In this document: piece by piece, positions 1 to 13,906 of the stretch
Position numbering within the stretch: the stretch's first letter is position 1
How the letters are laid out: the number at the start of each line of letters is the position of its first letter
NCBI GenBank assembly: GCA_018873245.2
Contig: JAEMBT020000006.1
Span: 14,586,387-14,650,386, forward strand
DNA length: 64,000 bases
Direction of reading: 5' to 3'
Source of the DNA: Archegozetes longisetosus
Taxonomy: Eukaryota > Arthropoda > Arachnida > Sarcoptiformes > Trhypochthoniidae
Notes under the pieces: model-generated
Database searches by the model: none
Told to the model about the DNA's origin: nothing
What the model saw: only the letters and a program-made list of their open reading frames with translations
Position numbers and translations under genes: made by a program

Positions 1-90
1 AGAAAAACGAAGTTCTTTAGTATTAATAAGTTATAAAGAATGAAAAAATCTGAAACTGAATCAAAAATTCTTTCTCTATTGTTAACAAAG

Positions 91-3000
91 ATACACACGA
101 TTGAAGTAATGGAAGAGGACTCGAATATACCTAAATTGCTAATAAAAGTAGGGACTAGTGATCAAACTGAAGATGTGACTTATTTTATTAATTCAACAAA
201 TTATGATCAAGTGGACTTCAGTCGTAAGTTTCGGCTCAACTCGACTAATGGTGAGCTATATTTAGTGACGCCATTGGACCGTGATCTGCCGTTCGGTCGT
301 TCGTCGTGGCGCTTTTCCATTATGGCCAAACGCAGCTACTCTAAAGAGCCATTTGGTTACGCAGATGTAGTTATCAATGTCACTGATATCAATGATAACA
401 CGCCTTTCTTTGAGAAGAGTTTATATCACGCACAAATTCTGGAAAATTCGCCTCCAGGTATATTTATGAAAAAGTAAATTCTTTCGTTGCTAGTAGTGAA
501 ACTAAATTTTTATGAATATAAAGGAGTTATTGCAAGTGTATTGAAAAGTTCTTAATTAAAAGTTCTCAATCGTTAAACCAAGTTTTGAGAAATTTATATT
601 TTGAACATTTTTATTTCAAAATTTACTTATGACTTTTTATTTTACGTGTTTTACTAGTAGAAGTTCAAGAGATTGGTATATTTTTAAAATTCTTTCAAAA
701 TTTAGTTATTAGTGAATTTGTTTGATGTAAAAGAGAAGTTACTGTCTTAATTAGTTTGATATTATAGAAGCTCCTCTATTTACGATTGACTCGATCAACT
801 TCGTTAGCAGCTTCTTCAGAATTAACCACATATTTAGAATTATTGTTTTGAGTCGATCGATAAAACGTACAACTACCAAACTTCTCGGATTGGATGGCAG
901 AATCCTGAAATTGGAGTTCTTCCGACTCCCGGGTTGTGGCCTGAAGACAGTTTATTTCTCTCCTTTTGAGGATATGCTTCGAATATTCTTAGAAAATGAT
1001 TGACTTTCTACACTGCCTATCGATTGTAACTGTCTATCGTATTTCTCACATTCAATATGCGAACAAATAGCTAAACAATATCTGAGCACATATTTTTATG
1101 CGTAAAGTATAGATTTAAATTAAAATATCATTTATATCATTTCGTTTAGATTTTAACAGACTTTTGAGGTATACAAAAATAGACTGATTCTAAGAGGCTT
1201 GATCTTCCTGAATAACAATAAATTTCAGTTTTTAAACATTGATTTTGGGAAATAGTACTGATTTGTTAGTCCTTCCGACAGTTTCTCTCTCGTTTACAGC
1301 TAAAGATGATTAGTTATTTAAACAAAGATAACAGTTCATAAACTTGCCGTTTTTTGATCAAAACAAAACTGCAAGTAGTGATCATTACTCTTATAAGTAT
1401 TAAAGTAATGATAAAAGTATTGAAAAGCAAAGTATACTCGTAAATATATTACTAATAATACTGAATAGAATATCCGGAAATCTGATATAGAGAAGAGTTC
1501 GATCAAAGAATTAGTGAATAGCTACAGAAAATGCGGTCTTAACATTGTGTTCGGAATTTTGACACTAAGTAGTGAAAGCTTTTTAGGTAATTTTTCTCTA
1601 TGAAGAACTTCTAATAAAAAGACATTGATTGGGGCAAGTTTTTTGCTGAAAAAGAGATCTTTAGATCAATATTACATTCCAAATATACATTGACTCCAGA
1701 AGATTCAATCAAGTCTATTATTGGTTCTAGTGTTTCAATAAATGTTACGTTACGAAAGATCTTTTTCACAAATAATGATAATAGTTTTCAGAACTTTTTT
1801 CTATCTAGACACGAGTATAATCCAAGTGACGGCCACTGATTACGACAGCCCTGATAATGGAAACAATAAAATTAGATATTTAATAGATAGAAATCATTTG
1901 ACTCGAGACGGCAACATAATATTCGCGATCGATAGCCAAACAGGACTGATAACATCATCAGTTTGTTGTTTAGATAGAGAAACAAATACTCAATTTGTTC
2001 TTCAAATAACTGCTGTCGATAGTGGAGGGTTAAAGGGCAGCACAACTGTGATAATTAACATAATAGATGTTAACGACTACGGACCAAAGTTTAGCCAAAA
2101 AAGTTATAAAATAGAAATTTTTGATGAAATCAAAATCAACTCAACTCTACTTTATGTGTCGGTTATCGATGAGGACCTGCCGACCAGTAATCATAACAAG
2201 TTTGAAATTATGGATAAATCAAACAGATTTCTGGATCTGTTATCAGTTATCAATAATAATAACAATACCTGTTCTGTTATTGTTAAGCAAAATGTTAGTC
2301 AAATTAATGAAAGGATTATTGATTTAACTCTTGTTGTGAGTGATAGTTCCGTCACTGGAGACAACACTGACTACGCGACTCTTCAGCTTATTATTAATAT
2401 AAATCGGAGTATTTGTTCAAACGGTGTCTTTTGCTATAATGGAGGAAATTGTGTCAAAAACGATCATAATAGTCATGATATGAGTTATAATAATAGAAGT
2501 GCTGATGATTTATATCATTGTGAATGTCTCATTGGATTTAAAGGTGTTTTCTGTGATTTAAGCACTAGTGATCATGACTATAATAATGATATAAGTGCCA
2601 ACAAGTTGTATGAAAAGGTTGTTCATTGGTTTAAAATGGATAACAGCAAAACACTTGCGATTCTCTTTGGTCTCATTAATTTATTAGGTATCGAATTCTT
2701 TCAACATTTTAACTTAACTTTTTGCTTAAATCTAAGCTTTAGTTCTATTTGTCTCCATGTAGTAGATCTAGCGTACATTAAAATAAAGTTGAGCTCAGTT
2801 TCAACTGATTAAGGGCTGCTGAGTGCTAATAATAACATAATTTTAAAGTTCACTGTATTTAAAGCGAAGTCACAGTTAAGGGATTTTGAACTTTGAAATT
2901 ACTATTAGCGCATGTAATCTATAATAATGAACTTTATTCTCCTGGAGAGAATCGAAATAAATTAGAAGCTTTAAAAACTATTATTTCTGTAACGATAAGC

Positions 3001-4631
3001 AATTTTTTCTTCGACCTGCTTCAAAATACTTTATATTGGCTTGTTTCAAAATATCGAATGATTGAATCAATCCTGAAAACACGAATATGAAACATTCTAA
3101 GTTATAGCCTTTTCAAAATGTTTTCACTTTTCAAAACCAGGAAAATGTAATTTATTTTCCAGATAAAAGGTTGTTATTGTAGTTTTCAAAATTCAAATCC
3201 GAAAACAAATAGAATGTTATATATTTTGATCAGAGTTCAGTAGAGATGATCTTTTCAAGAAATCAACGAAAAGAAACCATGAAAACGAGAAGATCGGTCT
3301 TTTTTGATAGAATTTTTATTCGCAAACCTATCAAATTTAATCCACGTGTATCTGCAAAAGAAATTTTTATTTCTCTAGCGTTTTGAAAGTTGAGTAGTTT
3401 TTATCCAAAATCTTGATTCTTTGAAGCAAACCATTTCTTACATAAAGTAAAACTCATTTTTAAGTACATGACATTCCGTATACAAACAAGGATTTTTCGC
3501 ACATATAAAACCGATACTCTTATTCAAGTAATGAACTTCAAGGAATGCTTAAATTTTTTATGCGAGACCAAAAGTATCTTGCAAATAAATTATATTTTCT
3601 TCTCTTTTTCCAATTTTAAGTTTCAAGATTAACTCGAGCTTTGAAAAAATCAAAACTCAATTGGTATTCATGACAATCCTTAGCAATAAAAATAATAAGA
3701 ACCTGAAAAAATATTAAAGCAGTCATAAAATCTCATTTGTATAAACGCCTAAGTGAAAATCAAGTTTTAGATAATTCTAAAATTTAAATTTCGAAAGCTT
3801 TTTTACGGCAATGAGATCATTCTTTAGCAATTTGAATATATTTTCCCACAATATTTAGATCTAATTTTTGCTCAACTCTTACTACATGAAAAAGAGTTAA
3901 AAGCCTGAAAGTTAACGGATTTCTTTTGGCAAAAGGGCTGAAATAATTGTTTATTATGTTTATTATGATTGCTTTTTCTAAGAGATAGCTCTGGAGTTTC
4001 TCATATTCGTTATTTACTACTAGAGCCTGAACACAATCTCGTGTTTCCCTTAGCACAACAACAGCTGAGAAAAAGCAATTATTTTTGTTTATTACTTCTT
4101 GAGTAGAACCACTATTTGAAGTATAACTCAATTTTTGGTTTTCGCTGTTTTTTCTATGATATCCCATAAACAGTCATACTTCTGATAGCATTTATTTATC
4201 GACAAATATCGCACAAATTCGACACAAACAGAACAAGAACTGAAAGATCAGATCCATTATCACATGAAACCATTAATAACTCATTAACGGAAGAACAAAA
4301 CATAACTTCTGAACAGAATCTTAACGAACTGACAGTGATTTCAGTGCCTTCTCATGATTATTATTGCGAAGAAGCTGTGGAAGAATTAGTTGGCGATCAA
4401 TGTCCGGATGTTGTCGACTGTTCTCGTGTTCCGTCACGTACTCGTCATGTTTTCATCAGCGATGGTAACACCAAATGGCAGCAGAAAAGCGTTGCTGCCA
4501 ACTGTTCATCACTCGATGATATCCGATTGTATGGAAATGATATCAGCGGCCTAAGAGTATGGACCACTAATGCTTCGGCTTCTATGGAATTAATGGATTG
4601 TCAGATCGAAGCAAATGTTATTTATGTCTGA
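91..4631 (+). CDS. Classical-type (CadN/shotgun-like) cadherin, 3' end of gene
   Basis: Cell-surface calcium-dependent adhesion protein; the 5' part lies outside the window. Exons 91-457, 1809-2687 and 4174-4631 join in phase (1, then 1). Exon 1 holds most of a cadherin repeat ending in DINDN. Exon 2 completes the next repeat, with CCLDRE and GGLKG stretches that recall fly N- and E-cadherin, then DVND, one EGF domain (CYNGGNC, then CECLIGFKGVFC) and the first half of a membrane span. Exon 3 completes that span (ILLIAFIY) and encodes a tail of about 140 residues ending at a stop at 4629-4631. The acceptor at 4172-4173 restores the hydrophobic helix exactly, which supports the join. Fly CadN and shotgun have laminin-G domains between EGF and membrane; here there are none. 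A tail stretch SSLDDIRLYG weakly recalls the catenin-binding DDLRNYAYEG of classical cadherins (inference). The start of exon 1 at 91 rests on a pyrimidine-rich acceptor. Confidence 0.85.
458..1808 (+). other. Cadherin intron 1
   Basis: Lies between the donor GT at 458-459 and the acceptor AG at 1807-1808. Both flanking exons are in phase 1. AT-rich sequence with no open frame or repeat that I recognise. Confidence 0.75.
2688..4173 (+). other. Cadherin intron 2
   Basis: Donor GTATCG at 2688, acceptor CAG ending at 4173. Splicing joins two halves of one transmembrane helix in phase 1. A 116-codon antisense frame lies at 3817-4167, has no recognisable family and is probably chance. Confidence 0.75.
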
Positions 4632-5676
4632 TTTATGTCTTATCTAATGATTTAATGACTTTTCTGTTGCTATTTATAACTTGATTATAATTAATGTAAT
4701 TTTAGTATAGCTTATTTTTCAAAACTTTTGTCAATGTAATTCTGATTTAAAATGACAATTCAATTTTATAAAAGTTTTGCCATCATTTACGATCTATTCT
4801 GAGAAATACTTAGACTCGACTAAAAGTCACAATTTTATTCATACCCAAAAAATTATTTTTAATTTCTACGCTTTGTATACGAGTTAAAACACAAATTCAT
4901 TAACGGGTTACTTATTGTAAAAGTTTTTCAAATTATAAAATTAGTAAATACAATTTTGATCAAAGGAACAAAAATTAATGTATAATTCAGTTCATTTATA
5001 AAGATTCAAATTTTTCGAAGAAATATGACTCCAATCAATAGAAAACATGATCCTTTTATGGGTTATAAATTTTAAATCTAAGGAAAGCTTTTTAGCTAGT
5101 ATTCAAGAAATATTTTTTTACTCATAAATCGATAAAAGCAAATAGATAAAATTGAAGTATATCCAATTCCAAATACACAAATGTAACAAAACTATTTCTG
5201 AATCCTAATCTCATATTGTTTGTATTCTGTAGTCAAAGACCAATTCTTAAATTAGGTTTACTTTTTACTACTGTTTGAGTGACTTTACGTGATTTTGTTC
5301 GTGTGCAACTTCTTTAGTAACTGTATATATATGGCTACAAAAGTATGCATTTTTCTGTATATTATTTCTTTTAGTTTACTTCACGTCACAACAAATTGGA
5401 TAAGACTTTATTACTTGCACTTACAGTCTGACCTCGATTTTGGCAACTCGTTGGTACTATCAAATCTTACTGTCAAAATCGAGTTTTACCCAAGTACAAC
5501 TGTTACCAAAAATTTTCCTACACCATCGAGGGTTTCGGTTCTTAATATTAGCTATTCTTTGAATCAATTTCTACTAAATTATTAAATAATCGAATGTTGA
5601 TTCTGAAATAAAATCAAAATCATTGAAAAATTTTAAATTAGAAGATTTTTGAAGTCCAATTTTGGTTTTGAATCTG
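4632..5676. other. Intergenic, nothing recognised
   Basis: AT-rich sequence downstream of the cadherin stop. A short inverted pair (TCGATTTTGGCA near 5433 and its complement near 5474) is visible. No coding sequence can be supported. Confidence 0.5.
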
Positions 5677-6321
5677 ACGAGGGAAGTTCGGGACTATGAT
5701 AACCGAAAGGCATTGTCATATGATCGATTAAAGGCTTTACTTATTATTGATTCTTATGTATTTTGCCTATCAAAATGTACTCTAATTCAATCAAATTACT
5801 CAACGGATGGCAATAATTTTGTTAACAATGAAAGACTTCAAGACATTTTGAACAAATAAAAAGATAATCTGAAATTTCTTATCTAAAAGTAAGTTTCTAT
5901 ATATCGATAGCTCTAACTTTTCGTATCTATCATGTCTTTTAAATTCAATGGATTTCTAAAGAGAATTTAAGAGATAAGATAAATGCAAAAATTTAGATCT
6001 ACTAAAATGTTGAAACTTACTTTTAGATATGAAATTTCAGATTATCTTTTTTTTATTCAAATTGATTTGAAGTTTTCATTATTAACAATATTATTGCCAT
6101 CCATTGAGTAATTTGACTGAATTGGAGTACGTTTTGATAGGCAAAATACATAGGGATCAATAGTAATAAGCCATAGAAAATCACTTTTTGAGTGGTCATA
6201 ACTCGTAAGTGTCTAGCGGTCAGCCTTTTTTATATGCCTTTTCGAACATCATATGACATGTAATTTATGCCATAAAAATATTTTTGAAATCGGTTATTAC
6301 ATAGTCCCGAACTTCCCTCGT
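5677..6321. repeat. Foldback element with imperfect long arms
   Basis: The left end ACGAGGGAAGTTCGGGACTA at 5677 is repeated inverted at the right end (6300-6321). A second part of the arm (about 5800-5905) is repeated inverted at about 6005-6115. The right arm carries roughly 110 extra bases, so the left arm has probably suffered a deletion. No transposase and no clear target duplication are seen. Probably a non-autonomous DNA transposon. Confidence 0.7.
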
Positions 6322-8294
6322 GAGTTTACCAAAATCATGATATTGATAATGCCATACTTGCACTCAAATCTATTGCTAGGTTTGGGGTTTCGCCAAAATC
6401 TTTGTTAGCACAACATTGTATCCACTTTTGAGTATTATAGGCCTGGTAAAAGCAGTCAGTGTTCTGAAACCCAGTTGCTAAAATCCAGATTTGACATTAG
6501 CCGTGCTGCCGAAATCTGAGATAGACTGTATTTATTTTTTGTCATTCCTTTGATTTTTTTATATGCTATTTAGGATTTTTAAACTTGAGTAAACTTTAAT
6601 GAAGTTCAAAAGTATGGGTTAAGTCAATACTATAACCACATACTCAAATATTAAATATAAATAAGCATTTACTTTTAGTGACACAGAAAAAATACTTTGG
6701 AATCAAATTGCGGATTATTAATAGATTAACTTTTAACAAAACAGCAAACTCTAAAAGAGAAAATAAGGCACAAAACAACTTTGATTTGATTTCAAACTCT
6801 CAAATTGACTTACATTTCGATCTTATAGCAAATCATTGAATTGGTATTAACATTATTTTGATTTACTAATAACCTTTGGAAATCATTTTCATTTAAGAAG
6901 GATTAATAACTTTCCGTGAAATGAATGATTTTTTCATAAAGCTATTAAACTGTATATTGATTACTGGCGCATAAGTGCATTCACAGATTTTGACGCAATG
7001 TTTGTATTCCATGCCAAACATTATTACGCCAATTGTATCTAAAACGATATTTAGGTCACGAATAGTAGAAACGAGAAGAAAACTTAATTGCTTTCAATTC
7101 TAGCCTTTATGGGTATAAAGTCAATTAGATTTTTATTCAAACTCTTAAATTTGACGAGTTTGTTACGAGCGTTGATCTGTCAGAAACAGACAAATATAGT
7201 CAACAAATTTGATATAAGTAGAGAACAGAAGATTTAATTATATGACAGTTTGCTTCTAAAGCTATTCTACAGTGTTATATCATTCGTGAAAATGTCTTTT
7301 GTTCAAATTTAAATACAAATGAGCTTTGGTCTCAAATAAACTGCTTTTCAGATTCACAATAGTCTAAATATGATCTAAATATTCAATAGTCACAAGCTAT
7401 TCAAAACATTCTTAAATCTTTAACCAAATTCAATGATTAGTGTCACATTAAATATTGTTTTGCTTAAATATAAAGCTATAACAAAAAATATTCAAATTTT
7501 TATGTGCAGGAATCAAAAGTAGCTTTGAATAAAAATAATGTTCTATTATTTAATAGCGGAAGATCTATTTGAAACATCTTCTAATCAGTAGCATTTGTTT
7601 ACAAGAAGACAAAAAGAATAAGTAACTCACGATTCAGTGCCTGAGATAACTTATAGAAAACACTCAACAATAAAAACCAGAAGAAGATATATATTATATG
7701 TATAGCAAAGAAAACTACACTTTATTTCTATTAGTATTCACGTAATGTATTAGTTATGCTCTGCTTTATTGCTTGTGTTATTTTCTACTTTCTATTCGAC
7801 AACCATGCCATAAGACATTTATTGTATTGTCAGTTCTTCTATCGATTTTGGTTTGGGTCATCGAATGCATTACTTTCTTAGTGTGTATGTAATCTATTGC
7901 TTAACTTTTTATTTTGAGGTAAAAGGTTTAGCATTATCTTATGATAAGGTTTTACGTTCTTATTTTTGCTTTTCTTCACTGGCGTAGCCACGTTTTTTGG
8001 TCAGGGGGGCTAAAGGTGTGAGATTAGACGCTGTATTCATGATGACGAGAGCTAAGTGTCATTATAATGTTTGTTAATTTGTTGCTAAACTTCTCAGTAA
8101 TGTTTAGCCATAAATAATTGATGCGTCAAACAATTGATGCGTCAAATACAGGTTCAAAGATTTTTTTCAGTACAGAAATACACTTTAATTTTGAAAAGAA
8201 ATTTTCAGGGTCTGTAGTTCCCTAGTTGGCTGCAGCTATTCTTTCCTCGTCAGTATTAATGTATTTCTAGATTTTTTGTTTTTCTATAATGAAG

Positions 8295-8296
<2 letters not shown>
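6322..8296. other. Intergenic, mostly featureless
   Basis: AT-rich DNA without a supportable gene. At 7979-8030 a stretch CACTGGCGTAGCCACG followed by a G run and GGGGGGCTAAAGG resembles one end of a widespread type of DNA transposon. A very similar stretch occurs at 17394-17440. No matching second end was found. Confidence 0.4.

Positions 8297-8373
<77 letters not shown>
8297..8373. repeat. (GA)n microsatellite
   Basis: An uninterrupted run of about 37 GA dinucleotides, visible directly. Purity suggests recent expansion; length is likely polymorphic and prone to assembly error. Confidence 0.97.
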
Positions 8374-8377
<4 letters not shown>

Positions 8378-11300
8378 CAAAGAGATTACATCTAAGTCTG
8401 AGAATCAAGTTTCGAAAGTTATGCAGAATTCACTTAAAGATAAAATAAGATATAAAATTTGAGGTTTGATAAAATAAGAGAAATTTTGTTATTCAAAGTT
8501 TTATTCACTGAGAACTGTTGTCGAATATCATTAGAAATCGAAATAAGATATTGAAAATATATCGCGAGATGAAAGAAGACTGAACCGATATTTCAAGTTT
8601 ATTTTTACATTGAGACAAATCGAGACAATCATTGGGTTTTTTTTTTTTTGAAAAACATGTGACTAAAACTAATTAAGTTCCTGATAGTTTAATTTTTTAT
8701 GAAAGTCAGACGTTGATCATTAAATCGAAAAATAAGTTTCAAATCAGATTAAAAATTCAAATTTCGATTTCATAATAGAATTTCATTATAAAAATGATCT
8801 GATATGTGTGATTTCGCGAAACTATATATTTTTTTCACAAAGAGTCAGTAGGTAATAGTTGAACTTTATCTGAAGTTTAAAAATGTATTGATGGATTGTC
8901 ATCTTGATCTATTTTTTAATAGAATCAAACAGTACAGTAGACTGCTTTGACTCATATTTGAACTTAATAGTAATAGAGATACTACTTCCGAATTTCATAT
9001 AAACTCTTGATCACAGGTAAAAATCTCACGAACTCACTAATCATACAAAATAATTTTATCTTATCATCAGTTAGTCATTGCTTTCTCTTTGAAATATGGT
9101 TTTAATTCACTCATAAAATATAATAGATTCTTAGATTAATTGTTATTTTCAAACATAATTTTGTGAAGATTACCGTTTGAACATAAAATTGTACTTAAAA
9201 TTTACAATTAATTGAAGAATTTATTATATTCTATGATTAAATAAAATCTATCATTTCTTATCTTTTGATTTTGGTTCACTTAATCGTTGTTGGCTTGTAC
9301 TTCAATGATTAGGACTCACTTCTATCTGTTGATTGTCCTACAAATCCATAAAATAGGAATGTGTCAAAGGCTATTATTATATTCAACGTTTTAGGTCGGA
9401 ATTTGAAGGCTTGTAGGAGTACGTAATAATGCCTTAACTTAAGTTATTTGCTAAGTTTTGCCTTGTTTTGAGAAATGACTTCAAACAAATATCATAATTT
9501 AGAATCATAAGATGGAACAGTGTCACAATCTTTTATTGATACTGCTAACAATTGTCTGTCTCATGATAACAAATCATGTTTCAGCACTGAATGCTTGAAA
9601 ATAGTTTTAGTTGACTTTTAAAAATCTTAATTATAATTTATTTATTTGACATTCAACTTTAAAGAATTTAATAAGAAACGTAATTCAAACTTATTTCGAG
9701 AAAACTAATGCATTGACTGCGAAGAGAATATGTGACTCAAAATACCATCAGGTGCAAATATTGATAGAATGATTATATTGAATCAGATATTAATTGTTTT
9801 GATTTAAAAGCCCTCAAGGTATACGAGTGATGCTTTCGTACCCAAGAAAAAGATGGAACATTTACTTATAATATACGGACTATTGGTAAGCAGGTAGAGA
9901 TATTCAAAGTATGTCTTAAGCTAAACTTAGCATAAAATTGAAATTTATTTTTCATTATTTTCTAGATTTGTTAGAAGGTACAATCAATCAGTTGTAAAGG
10001 AATTAAAACCTAATATAAGGAACATTTTACAGAATGCTTTTTTGCAGATTTCTAATTTGAAAAAAATTTAAAATAAAAATTTTAAAGGAAATATTTGTGA
10101 TTATTCCTGATTTCTAAAATCTATTTAACTGTTGCTATCTTTCAAAATGAAATCGATAAGTTTTGTGATTAATCCTGTTTAACTTAATTCAAATTGTGGT
10201 TGTAATACAATTTTCGTCAGTGTTCTATTTAACGATAAAAGCAGAACAGAAAGATCTAGAGGAACTATGCAATTAAATGTAGATATGAGCTGATGTTTAA
10301 AGTGCAAAATCTGTTCAGGTCTGTTTCTTGTATAGATATGATGCCTGTCCAGCTTCAGCCTCAAACTTGAAAATCTCCAACTTTAAGGATCTCTCGTTAA
10401 AAAATATACTTCTCAATGAGGCTTTTGGAAGAAGAAACTTCGATTTTTCTTCTGACAATCGATGAACTGTATAGAATTGTATTTGAAATGTTGAGGCATT
10501 CGACTAAAACAACATGATTCCGATCAGCGAATTAAGCCATATATAGATCTTTTTAAAAAGAATATAAATTAATTTTCGGGATCAAATGGGTAGTCTAATA
10601 GCTTTTATGGAAAATTTTGAAAAATATATGAGTGTTCCTCTAATTATTTTTGTTCAACTTAGAACTGAGATAGTTTTGGCAACCCTAGTTTTATATGCAG
10701 TGTATCGAAATTAACTTATAATCTAAAGTTTAATGAAGTTCTAGTGTTTTCCTTTTAATGCAAAGCATTTTCCAATTGTTAAACCAAACGTGACAGCTGT
10801 ATAACTATATCAGAGTAATTAAAAAATAATTAGTGAAATTTTAAGCGTTACGTTTATTTCTAATCAAAGGTTGATTACTATACAATCATCGATCTTAATA
10901 GTCTTTTAATCAGATTATTAATTGGTCATCAAAGTTATATCAAATTAATTAATCAATCCTTATTCGTGAATAAATAAATATCGAAAGATGACTATTATTG
11001 GTCACCGTAGTTTTAATAAAAATGTCTGGCTGATTTATCGAATGTAAGTTAATTGTTAGGATCAAATGAATAATCTAATAGCTTTTCGAGAATTCTATAA
11101 TCAGATTGACTCGAGTAAAATAGCATAAGCATTAAAAAGTTTAATGAATAGTTTTGGAAAATATATAAGGGTAACATTTAGAAACAAAAGAAAATCTTAT
11201 CCTAAAAGCTATATTACACAAGCGAATCAATGTTTGCATAAACATATTACCTTATTTGAAAGTAAGGACTATTTAAAATTCATTTCTAAAACATAATTTT

Positions 11301-11718
11301 GATCAAGTTTTAAAATTAGAAAAATATTCAATGAATTTTAGACTTTTATGAAAAAATTTATCTTCAAATTCACACTAAACTATGTGCTGCGCAAACTTTA
11401 AACCTGAAATCTTAATTTCAAGATATTTTGGTCTCGCTCCAAATCTATAAATTAATTCGATTGAAATTAGATTAAAAATTAACGACTCAAATGCAAAATA
11501 CAAGTCGAAATAACTCTGATAACTCTAAGTTTGAATAACGCATAAATTTTTTACTTATTAATCAACTCAAAAATTAACTAACGAATAGACCGAGTACCCA
11601 CATATCATCACAAGATTTGTATAATCAATTTCTGATCATTTAGCAATTTCAAAGGTTGAAAACTTGAATAGATAATCATTGATATGAAAGTTTTTTAGTG
11701 TGATATGATTTTATTATA
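8374..11718. other. Intergenic, no gene seen
   Basis: AT-rich. Two weakly similar stretches share a 'GGATCAAATG, then TCTAATAGCTTTT' core, at about 10580-10610 and 11058-11083. A related 'AAGTCTAATAGCTTTGGCAACG' stretch is near 20253. This suggests an old dispersed repeat. No coding frame above about 60 codons looks real. Confidence 0.4.
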
Positions 11719-11720
11719 TA

Positions 11721-13023
11721 TTAGCAGGATAGTTCGGACAAATGGATCTTTAAAATAGGTTAATATTATTTAAAATATGATTATATGATTAGTGAATATA
11801 TTGGTCTCCTATCTGGTTGACCAAAGCCTATCGCAGTGGGAGGTGTTTAGTAACACTGGTGGCATTTTGAACATTTATTTCATGTATAACTCGATCATAC
11901 GCCATCCCAAGTCCAGCTTGATTAGCAAATCTCTTACCTTTATTCTTGTAATATCATTAAAGTCGTAATGGTTCAAATCAGGACTGTAGGGGTAATTAAT
12001 TTGCTCCCAACGATGGTGATTAAATAATTTAACTTTCTGGTGTTTATGTGGTTTAGCATTGTCGTATAGGATGAGTAGACTATGAAGCCAGTGGTTTCAC
12101 CTAGCCTATTTTTACTTTTGGAAGTATTATTTGCTCAAAAAACCAATATATATTTGAAAATTGACATATTTTTCGGCAAAATTCGATAACCAAATATCCA
12201 ATTTTGATGAAAAAGTACAATCATTATTACCTTCCAATTACCTATCGTTGCTCTCGTTATGATGGGCCTGACATCAAATATTGCCGTTAGCATTATTTTG
12301 GTTTATTAATATTTTAGGCTAAGATTACATATGGTTCTTGTTCAGGTAAGCACCACTGATGTGAATTAAATGGATCGAGGGTCATATGATCTGATACAAG
12401 TTTCATCAATTACGATAACTGTTTCCAGAAATTTAGAGTCATATCTTCAAGATATTCTATACATAAATTAACACGTTTCTGTTTCCGAGCAAGTGTAAGT
12501 TAATGAGACACCAACTCGTAGCTATTTTTCAGCACCGACTTCTTTTAGAAGTCTTTTTGTGCTCTAATAATTGACTCTTAAGTTTCCTGTCAATTCAAAG
12601 CCTCCAATTACAATCCTCAAGTAAAGTTCTTTGAGTTTTCCTTACAAATTTCATCGGTCGTTTCGCGAGGTCTTCCTTCATGAAGAACCTCTTCGCTTAT
12701 TAAATAGGTTAATTCTTTAAACTATTTATAAAGTTCGTTGATCCAGTTTTTACTTAATGCTTGGCTTCGAGCGAATTTTTCAAAAATTTCATAAACTCCA
12801 GAGGCAGACATGTCCAGCAACACATGGCACTTAATAAATGCTATCTGTTCTTGGATTGTAATACTGGGTTCGATTTTAGCCCACTTACAAAATTAATTAA
12901 AGAGTGCAGACTAAGTGCGATCACGTGATCCAGCATATATTATTCTAATGTTCAGTAAAATAGTACAAACATGTTTACATGTTTTATGAAACTTGAGATA
13001 TGATGTCCGAACTATTCTGCTAA
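11721..13023 (-). mobile_element. Decayed mariner-type transposon, 1303 bp
   Basis: The ends are inverted repeats: TTAGCAGGATAGTTCGGAC at the left and its complement (one mismatch) at the right. Each is flanked by TA, the mariner/Tc1 target duplication, and the length is normal for mariner. On the minus strand the translation contains YDNAKPHKHQKVK and YPYSPDLNHYDF, matching the catalytic HDNARPH and YSPDLAPSDY motifs of mariner transposases. Upstream pieces include EGRPRETTDE. Stops and frameshifts break it throughout, so it is dead. Confidence 0.9.
12000..12960 (-). pseudogene. Mariner transposase relic
   Basis: Runs on the minus strand inside the 11721-13023 element. The DNA-binding part (about 12960-12500) contains MSASGVYEIFEKFARSQAL-like text. 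The catalytic domain (about 12090-11900) contains the second aspartate in YDNAKPH and the SPDLNHYDF motif. No continuous frame survives. Confidence 0.75.
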
Positions 13024-13906
13024 TACCTAATGGTTTATTCTTGTAAATCACGTAGTTTTAATTGAATTAACAATGCTTATTAATACGTACTCGAGTTGTC
13101 AATATTTCGGTAACCACGATTTTCAACAGTATTTCGTTGGACCCATGGATTGTTCAGACTAAACAGTATCATATTTGGCCACTTGGCACTGGGCCACGAC
13201 ATGCTCAATTAGCTGTTCTCACACTATTGACTATTTTAGTGTAAGTTGAGTCAAATTTGAACGCTTAAATATGAGTTGAAGTGATTTTACTGTAAATCTG
13301 ATTGCTGAACTTTAATCATAGTAAAGCTGTCTCATTTCTAGCAGTTACTCTGCATTATTTCGGTCGAACTTGAAATTGGTGCCCCGCCATACTTATAGTG
13401 CCAGACAATTCTCGATTCTGATTTCTGAATTACCTGTAAATAGGCACTGGTACTAACGGCAAGTAATGTAATGAAGGAAACTGAATGGTTAATTCCGATC
13501 TTATGTTATAGAATTAAGTACTTAAAACTTAGAAGTAATACTTGAAATGTTATTTATATCATAGAATAATAAGTATTTTTCGTTCGATCAAATCTTTTAC
13601 TGTGAACTAGTTTGGCTGATCATACGATGCATTTCTGCATATTTGCTCGAATCAAAATAAATTTATTCAGCTGCTTGTCAATGATTATTTCAACTATTGT
13701 TTCAACATTCAATTCGCTACTTCACTCTCATTATCGTTGAAAAAATAATTAATTCTTATTTCATACATCGTTTATAAACACTTTTCAATATAATTAACGT
13801 TTCATTAAATAGTTTAATGATATTTGTGAAAAGAACACAAAAGTTAATAGTAGTTGGTCACGAATAACCTAACCGACTTATAGTAGCAGAATATATAACG
13901 ACCAAA
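13024..13906. other. Upstream region of the cysteine-rich gene
   Basis: AT-rich sequence without open frames. An ATATATAA stretch lies at 13891-13898, only a few bases before the start codon at 13907, so it is a doubtful TATA box. No other regulatory motif can be supported. Confidence 0.35.

Noticed and set aside
3817..4167. 116-codon minus-strand frame in cadherin intron 2
   Set aside because: No recognisable motif, AT-driven composition, and it runs against the cadherin gene in an intron.
5289..5859. Two plus-strand frames of 98 and 65 codons
   Set aside because: The second lies in the arm of the foldback element and the first has no family or splice context.
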